64,000 bases of DNA from Rhizobium sp. FKY42. Lineage in GTDB: Bacteria; Pseudomonadota; Alphaproteobacteria; Rhizobiales; Rhizobiaceae. Where the stretch lies: NCBI RefSeq assembly GCF_005222835.1, contig NZ_STGA01000065.1, forward strand, positions 52,823 to 116,822. The letters are read 5' to 3'. Made by a program: the position numbers and the translations under genes. Of the stretch, positions 42,765-52,311 are shown in pieces. The stretch's first letter is position 1; each line of letters opens with the position of its first letter. The notes under the pieces are model-generated. The model ran no database searches. It was not told the DNA's origin and saw nothing but the letters and a program-made list of their open reading frames with translations.

Positions 42765-45278
42765 TTACACCGCCTTCACTTCTGCGCCCACCTCCGCCTT
42801 CCGGGCTTTGCGTCTGGTGCGCCAGTCGCCAAGGAAGAGCAGGATGGGTGCTGCGATAAAGACCGAGGAGGAGGCAGCCACGAAGATACCGAAGACCATC
42901 GGGATCGCGAAGCTTTCCACCGCACTACCACCCCAGATCGCCATGGGGATCATGGCCAGAAACGCAGTGGCCGATGTGTAGAGGCTTCGGGCCAGGGTCT
43001 CGTTGATCGAGAGGTTGATCAGGTCGCGGAACGGCATTGATTTGTAGAGCCGCATATTCTCGCGCATGCGGTCATAGACCACCACCTTGTCGTTGACCGA
43101 ATAGCCGACCAGCGTCAGCAACGCGGCAATGGCGGTCAGGTTGAAATCCAGGCCCGTCAGCGAGAAAAAGCCGACCGTCTTCGTCACGTCCAGCACAAGC
43201 GTTGCAATGGCGCCGACCGCAAAGGGCCATTCGAACCGCACCCAGATGTAGACCAGCATCGCAAGGCTGGCGAGGATGACCGAGAGGATGCCAGCCGTTG
43301 CCAACTCGTCGCTAACCTTCGGGCCGACGACTTCCGTGCGTTCGATCGAAGCGCTCGGGTCGATAGTGCGGATCTCGCTGCGCACCTTTTCCACGGCCTC
43401 GGTCTGCTTCGTTTCTGGGCCTGCCTGTCGCTCGAGGCGGATCAGCAGCCGGTCATTGCTGCCGAATTCCTGGAGCGCCACTTCGCCGAGACCCAGATTG
43501 CCAAGTCCGCTGCGGAATGCGGCGAGGTCGGCCGGGCCAGACGTCTTCACCTCCACCTGGATGCCGCCCTTGAAGTCGACGCCGAAGTTCAGCCCGTGCG
43601 TGAAGAGCAGCACGATGGAGCCGATCGACAGGAAGGCCGAAATGCCGAGACCGGCAAGCCGCGCCTTCATGAAGTCGATCGTCGTGCCGTCCTTGATCAG
43701 CCGGATCGGCAGCAGCGGCTTGATATCGATCGTTTTGAGACGGCGGCGCGTGGCAATGGCCACCATGGCAACGCGCACGACCGAGACCGCGGTAAACATG
43801 GAGATGGCGATACCAAGCCCCATGGTCACCGCAAAGCCGCGCACCGGACCGGAACCGAACCAGAAGAGCAGGGCAGTGGCAATGAGCGCCGTGACATTGC
43901 TGTCGATGATCGTGGCATAGGCCTTGTTGAAGCCGAGATCGATGGCTGCAAAAGCGCTTCGGCCTTTTCGGCTCTCTTCGCGAATACGTTCGTTGATCAA
44001 TACATTGGCATCCACGGCAAGGCCGATGCCGAGAACTATACCGGCAATGCCAGGCAGGGTGAGTGTTGCACCCAAGAGCGTCAAACCGGCAAAGGTGAGG
44101 ATGACGTTGAGCGCCAGCGCCAGAACCGCCAGCAGTCCCCAACTGCCATAAAGCGCCAGAATGAACAGCATGACGAGCGCAAAGCCGCCGAGACCGGCAA
44201 CAATGCCCATCTCGATGGCATCGCTTCCGAGATCGGCCCCAACGGTGCGTTCTTCGATGACGTCCAGCTTCGCAGGCAAGGCGCCGGCGCGCAAAAGGGC
44301 CGCCAGCGTATTGGCGTCCTGGACATTGAAGGAACCGGAGATCTGGCCTGAACCGCCGGTGATTGGTTCACGGATGACCGGTGCGGAGAGTACCTTGCCG
44401 TCGAGAACGATCGCGAAAGGCAGCCCGACATTCTGGCGGGTGACTTCGGCAAAGCGTGTTGCACCTGCCTGATCGAACCGGAAGGAGACCACTGGCTCGC
44501 TGGTATTCGGATCAAAACCCACGCGGGCATCGGTCAGGCGGTCGCCGGAAATCAGCACTCGGTTCTGGACGGGGTAGGGGCGGTCTTCCGCATCCTTCAT
44601 CATCGTGATGCCGGGCTCGCCTTCGCGGCCCAGGAGATGGAAGCTCATCTTTGCCGTAGAGCCAAGCAGCGCCCGCACATTGGAAGGGTCCTGCTCGCCT
44701 GGCAGCTGGACGAGAACACGGTCGCCGCCAACCCGCTGAATGGTCGGTTCGGCAACACCCACCTGATCCACGCGCTGGCGGATGATTTCCAGGCTCTGGG
44801 TAACGGCCTGTGTCATGCGATGGGTAAGACCGGCCTCGGATGGCAGGACGCGCAAGGTGTCCGCTCCTGTTGCCTCGATCGTCAGATCGCTTGCTGTCAA
44901 TGCCGCAGCCTGGATCTGATTGGTGATGCCGTTCAGCTCGCTGATCGCCTGCTGCACCTTGGCAGGATCCGTGAGACGGACTTCAATGGCGCTTTGTGTC
45001 CGCCGAAGAGAGGCAATGGTGATCTGGCTCTTTTCAAGGGTGGACCGCACATCCTGCTGAAGGTTTTGCAGCCATTCCGTGACCAGTGAAGCCCGATCCA
45101 CTTCAAGGACCAGATGGGAGCCGCCGCGCAGATCAAGCCCCAGCGACACACGCTGATGAGGGAGGGCAGATGGTAGCTGTGCGAGCATCCTGTCGCTCAG
45201 CACGTTGGGCAATGCGACCAGCATGCCCGTGATGATGACGACCGCATAGATCGCCACCTTCCATAAGGAGTTCTTCAT
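42765..45278 (-). CDS. secDF: Fused SecD-SecF protein-export subunit
   Basis: 837 residues. The SecD half has one N-terminal helix, a large periplasmic P1 region with the conserved LGLDLRGGSHLVLEVD motif, and a membrane block (GLAVDANVLINERIREE). The SecF half, from about 540, has GLNFGVDFKGGIQVEV and YSVNDKVVVYDRMRENMR. The fusion is a known form. It uses the proton gradient to help SecYEG release proteins on the outer side of the membrane. AGGA lies 8 nt before the ATG at 45278. A secDF copy among surface-protein genes on a replicon of this kind is unusual. Confidence 0.92.
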   Translation of the reverse strand: MKNSLWKVAIYAVVIITGMLVALPNVLSDRMLAQLPSALPHQRVSLGLDLRGGSHLVLEVDRASLVTEWLQNLQQDVRSTLEKSQITIASLRRTQSAIEVRLTDPAKVQQAISELNGITNQIQAAALTASDLTIEATGADTLRVLPSEAGLTHRMTQAVTQSLEIIRQRVDQVGVAEPTIQRVGGDRVLVQLPGEQDPSNVRALLGSTAKMSFHLLGREGEPGITMMKDAEDRPYPVQNRVLISGDRLTDARVGFDPNTSEPVVSFRFDQAGATRFAEVTRQNVGLPFAIVLDGKVLSAPVIREPITGGSGQISGSFNVQDANTLAALLRAGALPAKLDVIEERTVGADLGSDAIEMGIVAGLGGFALVMLFILALYGSWGLLAVLALALNVILTFAGLTLLGATLTLPGIAGIVLGIGLAVDANVLINERIREESRKGRSAFAAIDLGFNKAYATIIDSNVTALIATALLFWFGSGPVRGFAVTMGLGIAISMFTAVSVVRVAMVAIATRRRLKTIDIKPLLPIRLIKDGTTIDFMKARLAGLGISAFLSIGSIVLLFTHGLNFGVDFKGGIQVEVKTSGPADLAAFRSGLGNLGLGEVALQEFGSNDRLLIRLERQAGPETKQTEAVEKVRSEIRTIDPSASIERTEVVGPKVSDELATAGILSVILASLAMLVYIWVRFEWPFAVGAIATLVLDVTKTVGFFSLTGLDFNLTAIAALLTLVGYSVNDKVVVYDRMRENMRLYKSMPFRDLINLSINETLARSLYTSATAFLAMIPMAIWGGSAVESFAIPMVFGIFVAASSSVFIAAPILLFLGDWRTRRKARKAEVGAEVKAV

Positions 45279-45367
45279 TGTTTTATCCTGAAACATCGGA
45301 CCGCGCGCTGCAGGTTGTGCGGCGTCGGTCAGTCATCTGTCTTGACGGGCATAGCCCGTCGCAAAGA

Positions 45368-45757
45368 TCAGATCGTCAGGAAAGGCGGCGCGCGGGCGAG
45401 AAAGCCGGTTTCAACTCTGCCCGGAAGCAGAGGAGGAGCGGCATCGGCGAACAGGATAAAACTGCCGACCGGATGCAGGGCCGAGATTGCCGTCGGCAGG
45501 AAGGGATCGGATTGTGTGCCGCGCCAGTTCTTCTGTCCACGCTTGTCAATCGGCTGGGCAAAACGTTGATCGTCGTGCCGATCGACCAGCAGAAGGGAGA
45601 CTGGCCGCTGCCTGAAGGCTTCGGGCTCTTCCGCCTGCCTTCCATGGAAGATACCCGGTGTCCCGGCCAGTGCGAAGCCAACAAGCAGAAGTGCCAGCTG
45701 GCATAGATATGCCACCAGTCTTTCAGGTCTGCCTCGTCGGTTGCCGTCGCAAGTCAA
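45368..45757 (-). CDS. Small hypothetical protein with an N-terminal hydrophobic segment
   Basis: An open frame of up to 129 residues upstream of secDF and on the same strand. A hydrophobic stretch (LVAYLCQLALLLVGFALAG) is followed by a soluble tail with SLLLVDRHDDQRF and a Pro-rich end (LLPGRVETGFLARAPP). It looks like a small membrane-anchored or exported protein. The start is unclear (TTG at 45757 or GTG at 45715), with no strong ribosome site. No family is recognised. The call rests on the plausible signal-anchor pattern and the same-strand position 90 bp from secDF. Confidence 0.4.
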   Translation of the reverse strand: MTCDGNRRGRPERLVAYLCQLALLLVGFALAGTPGIFHGRQAEEPEAFRQRPVSLLLVDRHDDQRFAQPIDKRGQKNWRGTQSDPFLPTAISALHPVGSFILFADAAPPLLPGRVETGFLARAPPFLTI

Positions 45758-45914
45758 GATCGTCTTAAGTCCCAGTTTATGCCTGTGCCGTCACTGCTGA
45801 GCATATTTCATATCCTGAAACAATCCTTCAGACGATTATGCGACAGATAGGCGGGATAGCCGATGATGAAAGGCCGAGCTTGAGCAATTGCCGCGCAGCT
45901 TCTACATCGTCCTG

Positions 45915-46499
45915 ATGTTTATTCTCACTTCCCCGTCACGTTTCGAGCAGGATATCAAGAAAAGCCGGTTTCTGGCACTGGCCGCTCCGGTAGCAGATGA
46001 GGCGGACGCAAAGTCATTCATTGCGGCTCATTCTGTTCGTGACGCCAATCACAATTGCTGGGCCTGGCGGATTGGACAGAGCTATCGATTCAATGATGAC
46101 GGTGAACCGAGTGGGACAGCCGGCAAGCCAATTCTTCAGGCGATAGATGGTCAGCAACTGACGGACATCGTGGTTCTGGTCACCCGTTGGTTCGGCGGAA
46201 TTCTTCTGGGAAGTGGAGGGTTGGTGCGGGCTTACGGAGGGACTGCTGCACTGTGCCTGAATGGTGCAACGAAGGAGCGGATGATTCCTTCGGTCACTGT
46301 TATCGTTGGCCTCACTTTTTCTGATCACGCTTTCATCAAGGCAAGGCTCCACAGTCTTGGATCGGTTGCCATCATTCAGGAAACCTTCACCGGCGATGGC
46401 GCCTCGTTGTATCTGCAGATTCCAAAAGAGAATGCCGACGCAATCGTTGCAGCGATCCGGAACCTGACCAGCGGACGAGCATCCCTGAAGCAACAATGA
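45915..46499 (+). CDS. YigZ/IMPACT family protein
   Basis: About 194 residues. The IMPACT domain has the hallmark NHNCWAWRIGQSYRFNDDGE, PSGTAGKPILQAI, VVLVTRWFGGILLGSGGLVR and YGGTAALCL, followed by a DUF1949-like ferredoxin-fold end. This is the usual bacterial YigZ length. Its role is not settled in bacteria; eukaryotic IMPACT regulates GCN2. It looks like a housekeeping gene and does not obviously belong to the surface-protein theme. The frame also opens at 45888 (TTG); the ATG at 45915 is the more conventional start. Confidence 0.85.
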   Translation: MFILTSPSRFEQDIKKSRFLALAAPVADEADAKSFIAAHSVRDANHNCWAWRIGQSYRFNDDGEPSGTAGKPILQAIDGQQLTDIVVLVTRWFGGILLGSGGLVRAYGGTAALCLNGATKERMIPSVTVIVGLTFSDHAFIKARLHSLGSVAIIQETFTGDGASLYLQIPKENADAIVAAIRNLTSGRASLKQQ

Positions 46500-47045
46500 C
46501 ATTCAGTGCGAGGAAAAATCCTCCATCACTGTTGCTTCATCTATTGTTCAAACAAAAGCTGATGTTTATGAAAATCAAATAGAAAATATGTATGTCCATC
46601 TTTACGCAAACTTAGCAAATCTCGCAGCGAAACGCGAAGTATTTTAACTTTTTCTCATATAGCTATAAATTTGAATTGAAACGATTTTTCCGATTATCAA
46701 CGGGAGCGTGTAATAACCGCTCTTCTTTCTGGTCCATTAATCCAATGTTAAAAGCTTGGCCCTACGTTTAAGTGGAAAGACGAGCCATGTTAACCGCCCG
46801 CTCCTACAGGGCTTCAGGTGGTAGCCGGTAGATGATTGACCGGTTTGGATTTCGTTATTCAGGCTAGGGGTCAGAAACCGCGGGGTTTCTGGATGCATGA
46901 TGCCATTCCGATGCGACGGCTCGCTCGAGCCATGTTCCTTGCAGTGTTGTGTAGTGCCGACGGGCGGTTGAACTGCTTTTTGTAGTATCCAGCGTAAATC
47001 CGGGCATCCAGCAGCATTTAAACCATCGAATCTGGAGAGAAATCC
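46500..47045. promoter_or_regulatory. Long intergenic region upstream of the first octad-repeat gene
   Basis: About 545 bp without a supported gene; the 46560-46750 part is A/T-rich. CAGAAACC-GCGG-GGTTTCTG at 46872-46891 is a perfect 8-bp inverted repeat about 155 bp before the start codon, a possible operator or attenuator. The octad-repeat gene begins after GGAGA at about 47034. Confidence 0.45.
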
Positions 47046-48440
47046 GTGGCAATTGATTCCTTTATGTCCAAACTATCCGTCAGCCAGGTAAAGCTGCTGT
47101 CGACGGCATCGGTAGCTGGCCTCAGCAGCACGGCCATCAACGCCCTGGCCAGCGATAGGATTGCGGCTCTGTCTTCCGGGCAGCTCGCTGTCGTAACCAC
47201 CGATGCTATCGCAGGCCTGGATACCGCCAAGATTGCGGCATTCTCCAGCAGCGCGCTCGCCGGTTTGACTGCAGCTCAGCTCGGCGCCATCACCAATGGC
47301 ATCACCAACTTCGAAGAGTCCCAGCTGAAGGCTTTGAAGACCGACATCATCGCCGGCCTCGCTGAAGCCGATATCACGGCTCTTGCCACGGCTGACAAGC
47401 TCGATGCATTGACGACGACGCAGATCGCCGTTCTGACGGGTGACAAGTTCTCGACCGATGCCATCATCGACCTGACTACGGCTCAGGCTTCCAAGCTGAC
47501 GGCAACGCAGGTAACGGCCCTGACGTCTGACGCGGCTGCTGCCCTGACCAGCGACCAGCTGGATGTTCTGACCACGGCTGCCATCGCAGCTCTGGAAACG
47601 GCTGACGTTGCCGCTCTGTTCAACGGTGCAGGCTCCGCCAAGCTGGCCGCTCTCGATGCCAAGCAGATTGCCGCTCTGGGTTCGGACATCACCGAACTTG
47701 ATAGCGTTGGCGGTGGTGCTCTGTCTGCTGTCCATGTCGGCGGCCTGACAACGGCGCAGCTCGGTGCTCTGACCAGCGACGAAATGGCTGGCTGGACTGC
47801 AACGCAGATCAACGCAATCGGCTCCAAGCAGATCACGTCTCTGGCCATTGGCGAGCTGACTTCCACACAGCAGAACCTGCTCACCTCGACACAGGTTTCC
47901 GGCTTGACCTCCACGCAGATCGGCGCAGTGACCTCTGATGCCTTTGGCGCATGGAGCACCGATAACCTGGCTGCGATTTCCAGCACGGCTATCGCAGGTC
48001 TGACGACCGATCAGGCAGCAACGCTTGCCTCTGCTGACGTCAATGCCCTGAACCTCAAGGCCCTGACGGCATTGTCGACGGCGAACGTGGCCGCTCTGAC
48101 GACCGATGCAATCGCAGGCCTCGGCTCGGCCCAGATCAAGGCTCTGACGACGGCCCAGATCGTTGCCCTGACGACCGACCAGGTTGCTGCTCTTGGCACT
48201 GACCAGATCGCTGCTCTGTCCTCTGCTCAGGTTACAGCACTCGAAAGCGGTGATATCGCCCTCTTCTCGACAGCAGAAGTTGCAGCTATCTCGACTGCCG
48301 CAATCGGCGCCATCAGCTCCGACGACTACCTGACCCTCACGAACGACCAGCTCGATGCGATCTCTTCGGATCAGGTTGCCGCTCTGAAGGACAACGTCAA
48401 CTGGGTCATCGCTGCCTACAACGACACGACTGTATCCTGA
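47046..48440 (+). CDS. Octapeptide-repeat protein, 464 aa (unrecognised family)
   Basis: The start is a GTG with GGAGA 7 nt upstream. After MAIDSFMSK the protein is almost entirely octads of the form L-[ST]-x-x-[Q/D/A]-[IV]-x-A, such as LTTAQIVA, LTTDQVAA and LGTDQIAA. It is the least regular of the three family members, with 5-residue units (LTGDK, LFNGA, LAIGE) and a longer insert around DSVGGGA. It ends WVIAAYNDTTVS, sharing the IAAY tail of the other two. I see no Cys, no Sec signal and no RTX. The function is unknown; a secreted or surface solenoid/fibre is inferred. It ends at a terminator just before the GT41 gene. Confidence 0.85.
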   Translation: MAIDSFMSKLSVSQVKLLSTASVAGLSSTAINALASDRIAALSSGQLAVVTTDAIAGLDTAKIAAFSSSALAGLTAAQLGAITNGITNFEESQLKALKTDIIAGLAEADITALATADKLDALTTTQIAVLTGDKFSTDAIIDLTTAQASKLTATQVTALTSDAAAALTSDQLDVLTTAAIAALETADVAALFNGAGSAKLAALDAKQIAALGSDITELDSVGGGALSAVHVGGLTTAQLGALTSDEMAGWTATQINAIGSKQITSLAIGELTSTQQNLLTSTQVSGLTSTQIGAVTSDAFGAWSTDNLAAISSTAIAGLTTDQAATLASADVNALNLKALTALSTANVAALTTDAIAGLGSAQIKALTTAQIVALTTDQVAALGTDQIAALSSAQVTALESGDIALFSTAEVAAISTAAIGAISSDDYLTLTNDQLDAISSDQVAALKDNVNWVIAAYNDTTVS

Positions 48441-48449
48441 TAAATACCT

Positions 48450-48513
48450 GGCACGGCTCGAACCGTGCCGGATCTCCCATCATGAAAAGGGCGGTGCATT
48501 GCATCGCCCTTTT
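48450..48513 (+). terminator. Double hairpin after the 464-aa octad-repeat gene
   Basis: GGCACGG (48450-48456) pairs with CCGTGCC (48463-48469). A second stem, AAAAGGGCG...CGCCCTTTT (48485-48513), has one G-T wobble and a 3-nt ATT loop, ending in a T-run. It separates the repeat gene from the following glycosyltransferase gene. Confidence 0.85.
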
Positions 48514-48646
48514 TGCATTATTTCCCGCACCAATTGCGCTGCATCAGCCTCAGACAAGCTCTTTGTCGCAGAAGAAAGACATCATGCGAGCAAAGCGACG
48601 TCCGGCCAGGGACTGCCGGAATGTCCAGGGCGATGTGGGGAAACAA

Positions 48647-50695
48647 ATGAACATGACCGTACCAGCGACAAGCGTCGATCCGGTAGCAGTGATACAGGCT
48701 GTTTTTCAGCGTGCGCGTCAGCAGCAATTGCCTCTCGCAGAGCTTATTCAGACGGTTGAGAAGCTAAGCGCCGCAGGTGCCGCCACGGTGGCGCTCGATC
48801 TCTACAAGACCTGGATCGCGTTCAACGACAAGAACCCGATGCTTCATGTCGCATCCTTCAACTATGCCGTCTTGCTCAACCAGACCGGCGATACGGCTGG
48901 TGCGATCCAGGCTCTGCGGGCAACGATCGCTTCCAAGCCGGAATTTGCGCCTGCGCACATCAATCTGGGGCGCGTCTACGAAGATGCCCAGATGATTGGG
49001 CGCGCGGTCGAGCAATGGCGCAATTTCGCCAATACCTCCAATGAGATCACGGCTGAACGCTTGAGCTTTCGCCTCATGGCGCTGAAGCACATGGGGCGCG
49101 TTCTGGAAAACTCGGGCCTTCTGGAGGAAGCCGAAGCGGTTCTCTGGCTCGCAATCGAGCTTGATCCAAGCAAGCAGGATGCGTCGCAGCACTGGCTTGC
49201 CACGCGCCAGCATCAATGCAAATGGCCGATTTTCACAACGTCCGAACATGTGACGCGTCAGCAGTTGACCGATGCCATGTCGCCGATGACCATCGCCTGC
49301 TTCGCCGATGATCCGCTGTTCCAGCTGGGCAAGGCCTATCGCTACAACAAGAAGCTCGTCGGCAGGCCGGATACGAGCGGACTGCAGCGCAAGCCGGTGC
49401 GCAACAGGCTGGAGGCCGGCCAGCGCGTTCGCGTCGGCTATCTGTCTTCGGACCTGCGCGAACATGCGGTCGGCTTCGCACTCTGCGAGGTTCTGGAGCT
49501 TCACGACAAGGAAAAGGTCGAGGTCTACGGCTATTATTGCGGTATTCCGCGCAGCAACGACAAGACGCATGACCGTATCCGCGCCGTCATGGATGGCTGG
49601 TGCGATATAAACGGCATGAGCGATATCGATGTCGCCAAGAAGATCATCGACGATGAAATCGATATCCTGATCGATGTGAACGGCTACACCAAGCAGGCAC
49701 GCGCCGGTGTCTTTGCCTATCGCCCTGCACCTGTTATCGTGAACTTCTGCGGTTATCCGGGAACGCTTGCCAGCCCGTTCCACCAGTATCTCATCACCGA
49801 CGACTACATCGTTCCGCCGGAGCGTGAGCTTTACTACAGCGAAAAGGTGCTGCGCATCCCTTGCGAGCAGCCGGTGGATCGCAAACGCGAAATTGCACCG
49901 AAGCCCACCCGCGCGGAATATGGATTGCCGGACGATGCCTTCATCTATGCCTGCTTCAATGGTATGCAGAAGATTACGGAAGCCTGCTTCCTGCGCTGGA
50001 TGAAGATCCTGGCGGCCACTCCGGGCAGCATTCTCTGGCTGTTGGGCGACAAAGACCCCATCCATCAGAGACTGCGCAAGATCGCCGCCGAGAACGGAGT
50101 TGATCCGGATCGCATCTACTTCGCCACCAAGGTTCCCAACCCCAAGCATCTGGCCCGCATTGCGCTTGCCGACCTGTTCCTGGATACCTTCCCCTATGGC
50201 GCCCATTCCACGGCCGCAGATGCCATCACTATGGGCCTTCCGGTTCTGACGGTTCCCGGCATAGGTTTCCCGTCCCGCTTCTGCGCCAGCATCGTTTCTG
50301 CAGCCGGTATTCCCGAAATGATCTGCGGCTCGGCGGAGGAATATGTTGCCAAGGCGATTTCCTTCGGCCGCAATCGCAAGGCGATTGAAGCCGTCAAGGC
50401 AACGCTTGCCGCCAAGCGTGAAACCTGCACCTTGCGCGATATGCCAGGTCTTGCGCGTCGCCTGGAAGAACTGTTTTACGAAATGCAGGAGGCGGCCGAG
50501 CAGGGCAAGCTGCCTGTTCCCAATCTTCGCAACCTCGATGTCTACTATGAGATCGGTGCTGAACTGATCCATGAGGGGCAGGAAATGCAGGATGAGGCCG
50601 CCTATCGTCAGCACTACCGTGACAAGCTGGCCGCACGGGACGCGATCGAGCCTCTGTTGGCCGATCCGCGCCTTTGGCCGGAAGGGACTGCCTGA
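48647..50695 (+). CDS. TPR-containing GT41 (SPINDLY/O-GlcNAc transferase-like) glycosyltransferase
   Basis: 682 residues. The N-terminus holds TPR repeats (~40-200; HINLGRVYEDAQMIGRAVEQ, EAEAVLWLAIELDP). The catalytic region follows: VGYLSSDLREHAVGFALCEV, VIVNFCGYPGTLASPFHQYL, FNGMQKITEACFLRW and LFLDTFPYGAHSTAADAITM, the GT41 donor-site block. Bacterial members O- or N-glycosylate proteins or modify surface glycans. The frame opens at 48482, inside the terminator; GGGGA precedes the ATG at 48647 and fits better. It lies directly after a Ser/Thr-rich repeat gene, so the octad proteins are possible substrates (inference). Confidence 0.85.
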   Translation: MNMTVPATSVDPVAVIQAVFQRARQQQLPLAELIQTVEKLSAAGAATVALDLYKTWIAFNDKNPMLHVASFNYAVLLNQTGDTAGAIQALRATIASKPEFAPAHINLGRVYEDAQMIGRAVEQWRNFANTSNEITAERLSFRLMALKHMGRVLENSGLLEEAEAVLWLAIELDPSKQDASQHWLATRQHQCKWPIFTTSEHVTRQQLTDAMSPMTIACFADDPLFQLGKAYRYNKKLVGRPDTSGLQRKPVRNRLEAGQRVRVGYLSSDLREHAVGFALCEVLELHDKEKVEVYGYYCGIPRSNDKTHDRIRAVMDGWCDINGMSDIDVAKKIIDDEIDILIDVNGYTKQARAGVFAYRPAPVIVNFCGYPGTLASPFHQYLITDDYIVPPERELYYSEKVLRIPCEQPVDRKREIAPKPTRAEYGLPDDAFIYACFNGMQKITEACFLRWMKILAATPGSILWLLGDKDPIHQRLRKIAAENGVDPDRIYFATKVPNPKHLARIALADLFLDTFPYGAHSTAADAITMGLPVLTVPGIGFPSRFCASIVSAAGIPEMICGSAEEYVAKAISFGRNRKAIEAVKATLAAKRETCTLRDMPGLARRLEELFYEMQEAAEQGKLPVPNLRNLDVYYEIGAELIHEGQEMQDEAAYRQHYRDKLAARDAIEPLLADPRLWPEGTA

Positions 50696-50887
50696 CACCA
50701 AGCAGAGTGGCAGGGCAGCCAATTGCCCTGCCAGCTACAGACAAGTTTTAAGCTCTAACAAGACGTTATTATCAACGGACAGTGGAGACAGGGTCCGGTC
50801 ACAGCTTCAGGATACCCGCTCTGGCGCCCCTTGTGTGTGATCGTATGCTCCAGCTCCTTCTCGTCAGGCTGATCACGTGGGGACGGG

Positions 50888-51595
50888 ATGAAGCTATCAG
50901 TCATGATTCGTGGAAATAACTTCCTCGAAGCCGATCGTTTTGGTTTTCCGATGGATGGCCGGGACAACGTAAAATCGCTTCTGGAGAAGATCGTCCAGCC
51001 GGTTCGCAGCCTCAATCCGGGCGCCCGCATCTTCCTGGTTACCTATGACAGTCCGGCTCTTGAAGAGATAAAAACCACTCTCGAGCCGTGCGAGCTTGTT
51101 GTGCTGGATCCGAAGGGAAGCAGCCAGATCGAAACCTTCAAGCATGGCATCAAGCATATCTTTGAGCAGGATGATTGCGATGCGGTGCTAAGTGTTCGCT
51201 TCGATCTTGAATTCAAGAAAAGCTTCTATTCCTGGGGCCTGCAGCTCAGTGATGATGCCATCTACTTCCCATGGAAGGAATATCTGGCGGCCTGGCGCGA
51301 TCATCGCCGCGTCGGCGATGCGGTGCATATCATCGGTCGGAAGGCGCTGCCCGATTTCTACTCCGGGCTGACGCTGTGCCAGGTTGCGGGCCGCAAGGAC
51401 CTGCATCTTCTCTACTACATGACGCGCACCCTGAACGGCAATTTGCGGTTCATCGAAGACGGCTATTGGGATTCCAACACGGTCTATCTCAACCCTGAAT
51501 GTGATAATCCCCTTTACCGCATTTTCAACCGGCCGAAGCTGGATGGCTACGCGCCCTATACAGGCCGGGTCGTGACCGAGATCCGGGGCGAATAA
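50888..51595 (+). CDS. Unrecognised protein, first of a five-gene sugar/nucleotide block
   Basis: 235 residues. The order MKLSVMIRGNNFLE..., RIFLVTYDSPALEEIKTTLE, then DAVLSVRFDLEFKKSFYSWG suggests an alpha/beta fold with an acidic RFDLEF strand end. This is reminiscent of GT-A-like glycosyltransferases, but no DxD motif can be assigned safely. The C-terminal part (EDGYWDSNTVYLNPECDNPL) is conserved-looking. It is followed at short gaps by the GDPD-like, HAD and nucleotidyltransferase genes, so a role in making or transferring an activated residue is likely. Function unknown. Confidence 0.7.
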   Translation: MKLSVMIRGNNFLEADRFGFPMDGRDNVKSLLEKIVQPVRSLNPGARIFLVTYDSPALEEIKTTLEPCELVVLDPKGSSQIETFKHGIKHIFEQDDCDAVLSVRFDLEFKKSFYSWGLQLSDDAIYFPWKEYLAAWRDHRRVGDAVHIIGRKALPDFYSGLTLCQVAGRKDLHLLYYMTRTLNGNLRFIEDGYWDSNTVYLNPECDNPLYRIFNRPKLDGYAPYTGRVVTEIRGE

Positions 51596-51646
51596 ACGTT
51601 ACCGCTGGCCGCAAAACCGCGGACGAAGAATGGGCAAGGAATACCG

Positions 51647-52267
51647 ATGAAAATTCTGGCGCACCGGGGATGGTGGAAAGAGGATTCGGAAAAGAACAGC
51701 GAGATTGCGTTCCGCAGAGCGTTCGAAGCTGGTTTTGGCGTCGAAACCGATGTGCGCGACCAGAATGGTATTCTGCGCATTGCCCATGACATCCCCGTCG
51801 GCGAAGGGCTCATGGCGTTCGATACGTTTCTGAAGCTGCACAAGGCCTATCCCCAAGCTGGCACCATTGCCCTGAACATCAAGGCGGATGGCTTGCAGCG
51901 CCCTGTCAGGACGTTGCTTGATCAGGTTGGCGTTCAGGATCTTTTCTGTTTCGACATGGCCGTGCCGGATGCGCTTGGCTATTTCCGCGAAGGTTTCGTG
52001 ACCTACACGCGTCATTCCGAAATCGAGCCGGTGCCTCCTTTCTACGACAAGGCGCATGGCGTCTGGATCGACTGCTTCTATTCCGACTGGATCCAGCCGG
52101 ACGATGTCCATCGCCATCTGGAGGCGGGCAAAACGGTCGCACTCGTCTCGCCTGAGCTGCACAAGCGCGATCACAAGGCAGCGTGGAAGGCCTGGGCGGA
52201 TATTCGAAGCGAAAACGTATTCCTGTGCACCGATCTGCCGGATGCGGCAGCGGAATTCTGGGCATAG
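51647..52267 (+). CDS. Glycerophosphodiester phosphodiesterase-like protein
   Basis: 206 residues, close to a minimal GDPD barrel. AHRGWWKEDSEKNSEIAFRR supplies the His-Arg pair and an Asn-Ser, FGVETDVRD carries the metal-binding Glu and Asp, and LRIAHD supplies the second His. The C-terminal strand order (VWIDCFYSDW, VALVSPEL) is consistent. It is slightly short, so it may act on a specialised phosphodiester rather than ordinary glycerophosphodiesters. The block it belongs to suggests it releases or recycles a phospho-sugar or phospho-alcohol. Confidence 0.72.
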   Translation: MKILAHRGWWKEDSEKNSEIAFRRAFEAGFGVETDVRDQNGILRIAHDIPVGEGLMAFDTFLKLHKAYPQAGTIALNIKADGLQRPVRTLLDQVGVQDLFCFDMAVPDALGYFREGFVTYTRHSEIEPVPPFYDKAHGVWIDCFYSDWIQPDDVHRHLEAGKTVALVSPELHKRDHKAAWKAWADIRSENVFLCTDLPDAAAEFWA

Positions 52268-52311
52268 GCTAAGACAAGGCGAGGGTGGAGTAAGGTCATG
52301 GGGAAGGCACG

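Noticed and set aside
48764..50722. 652-aa open frame on the minus strand opposite the GT41 gene
   Set aside because: The plus strand has all TPR/GT41 motifs. The antisense frame is a high-G+C artefact without family features.
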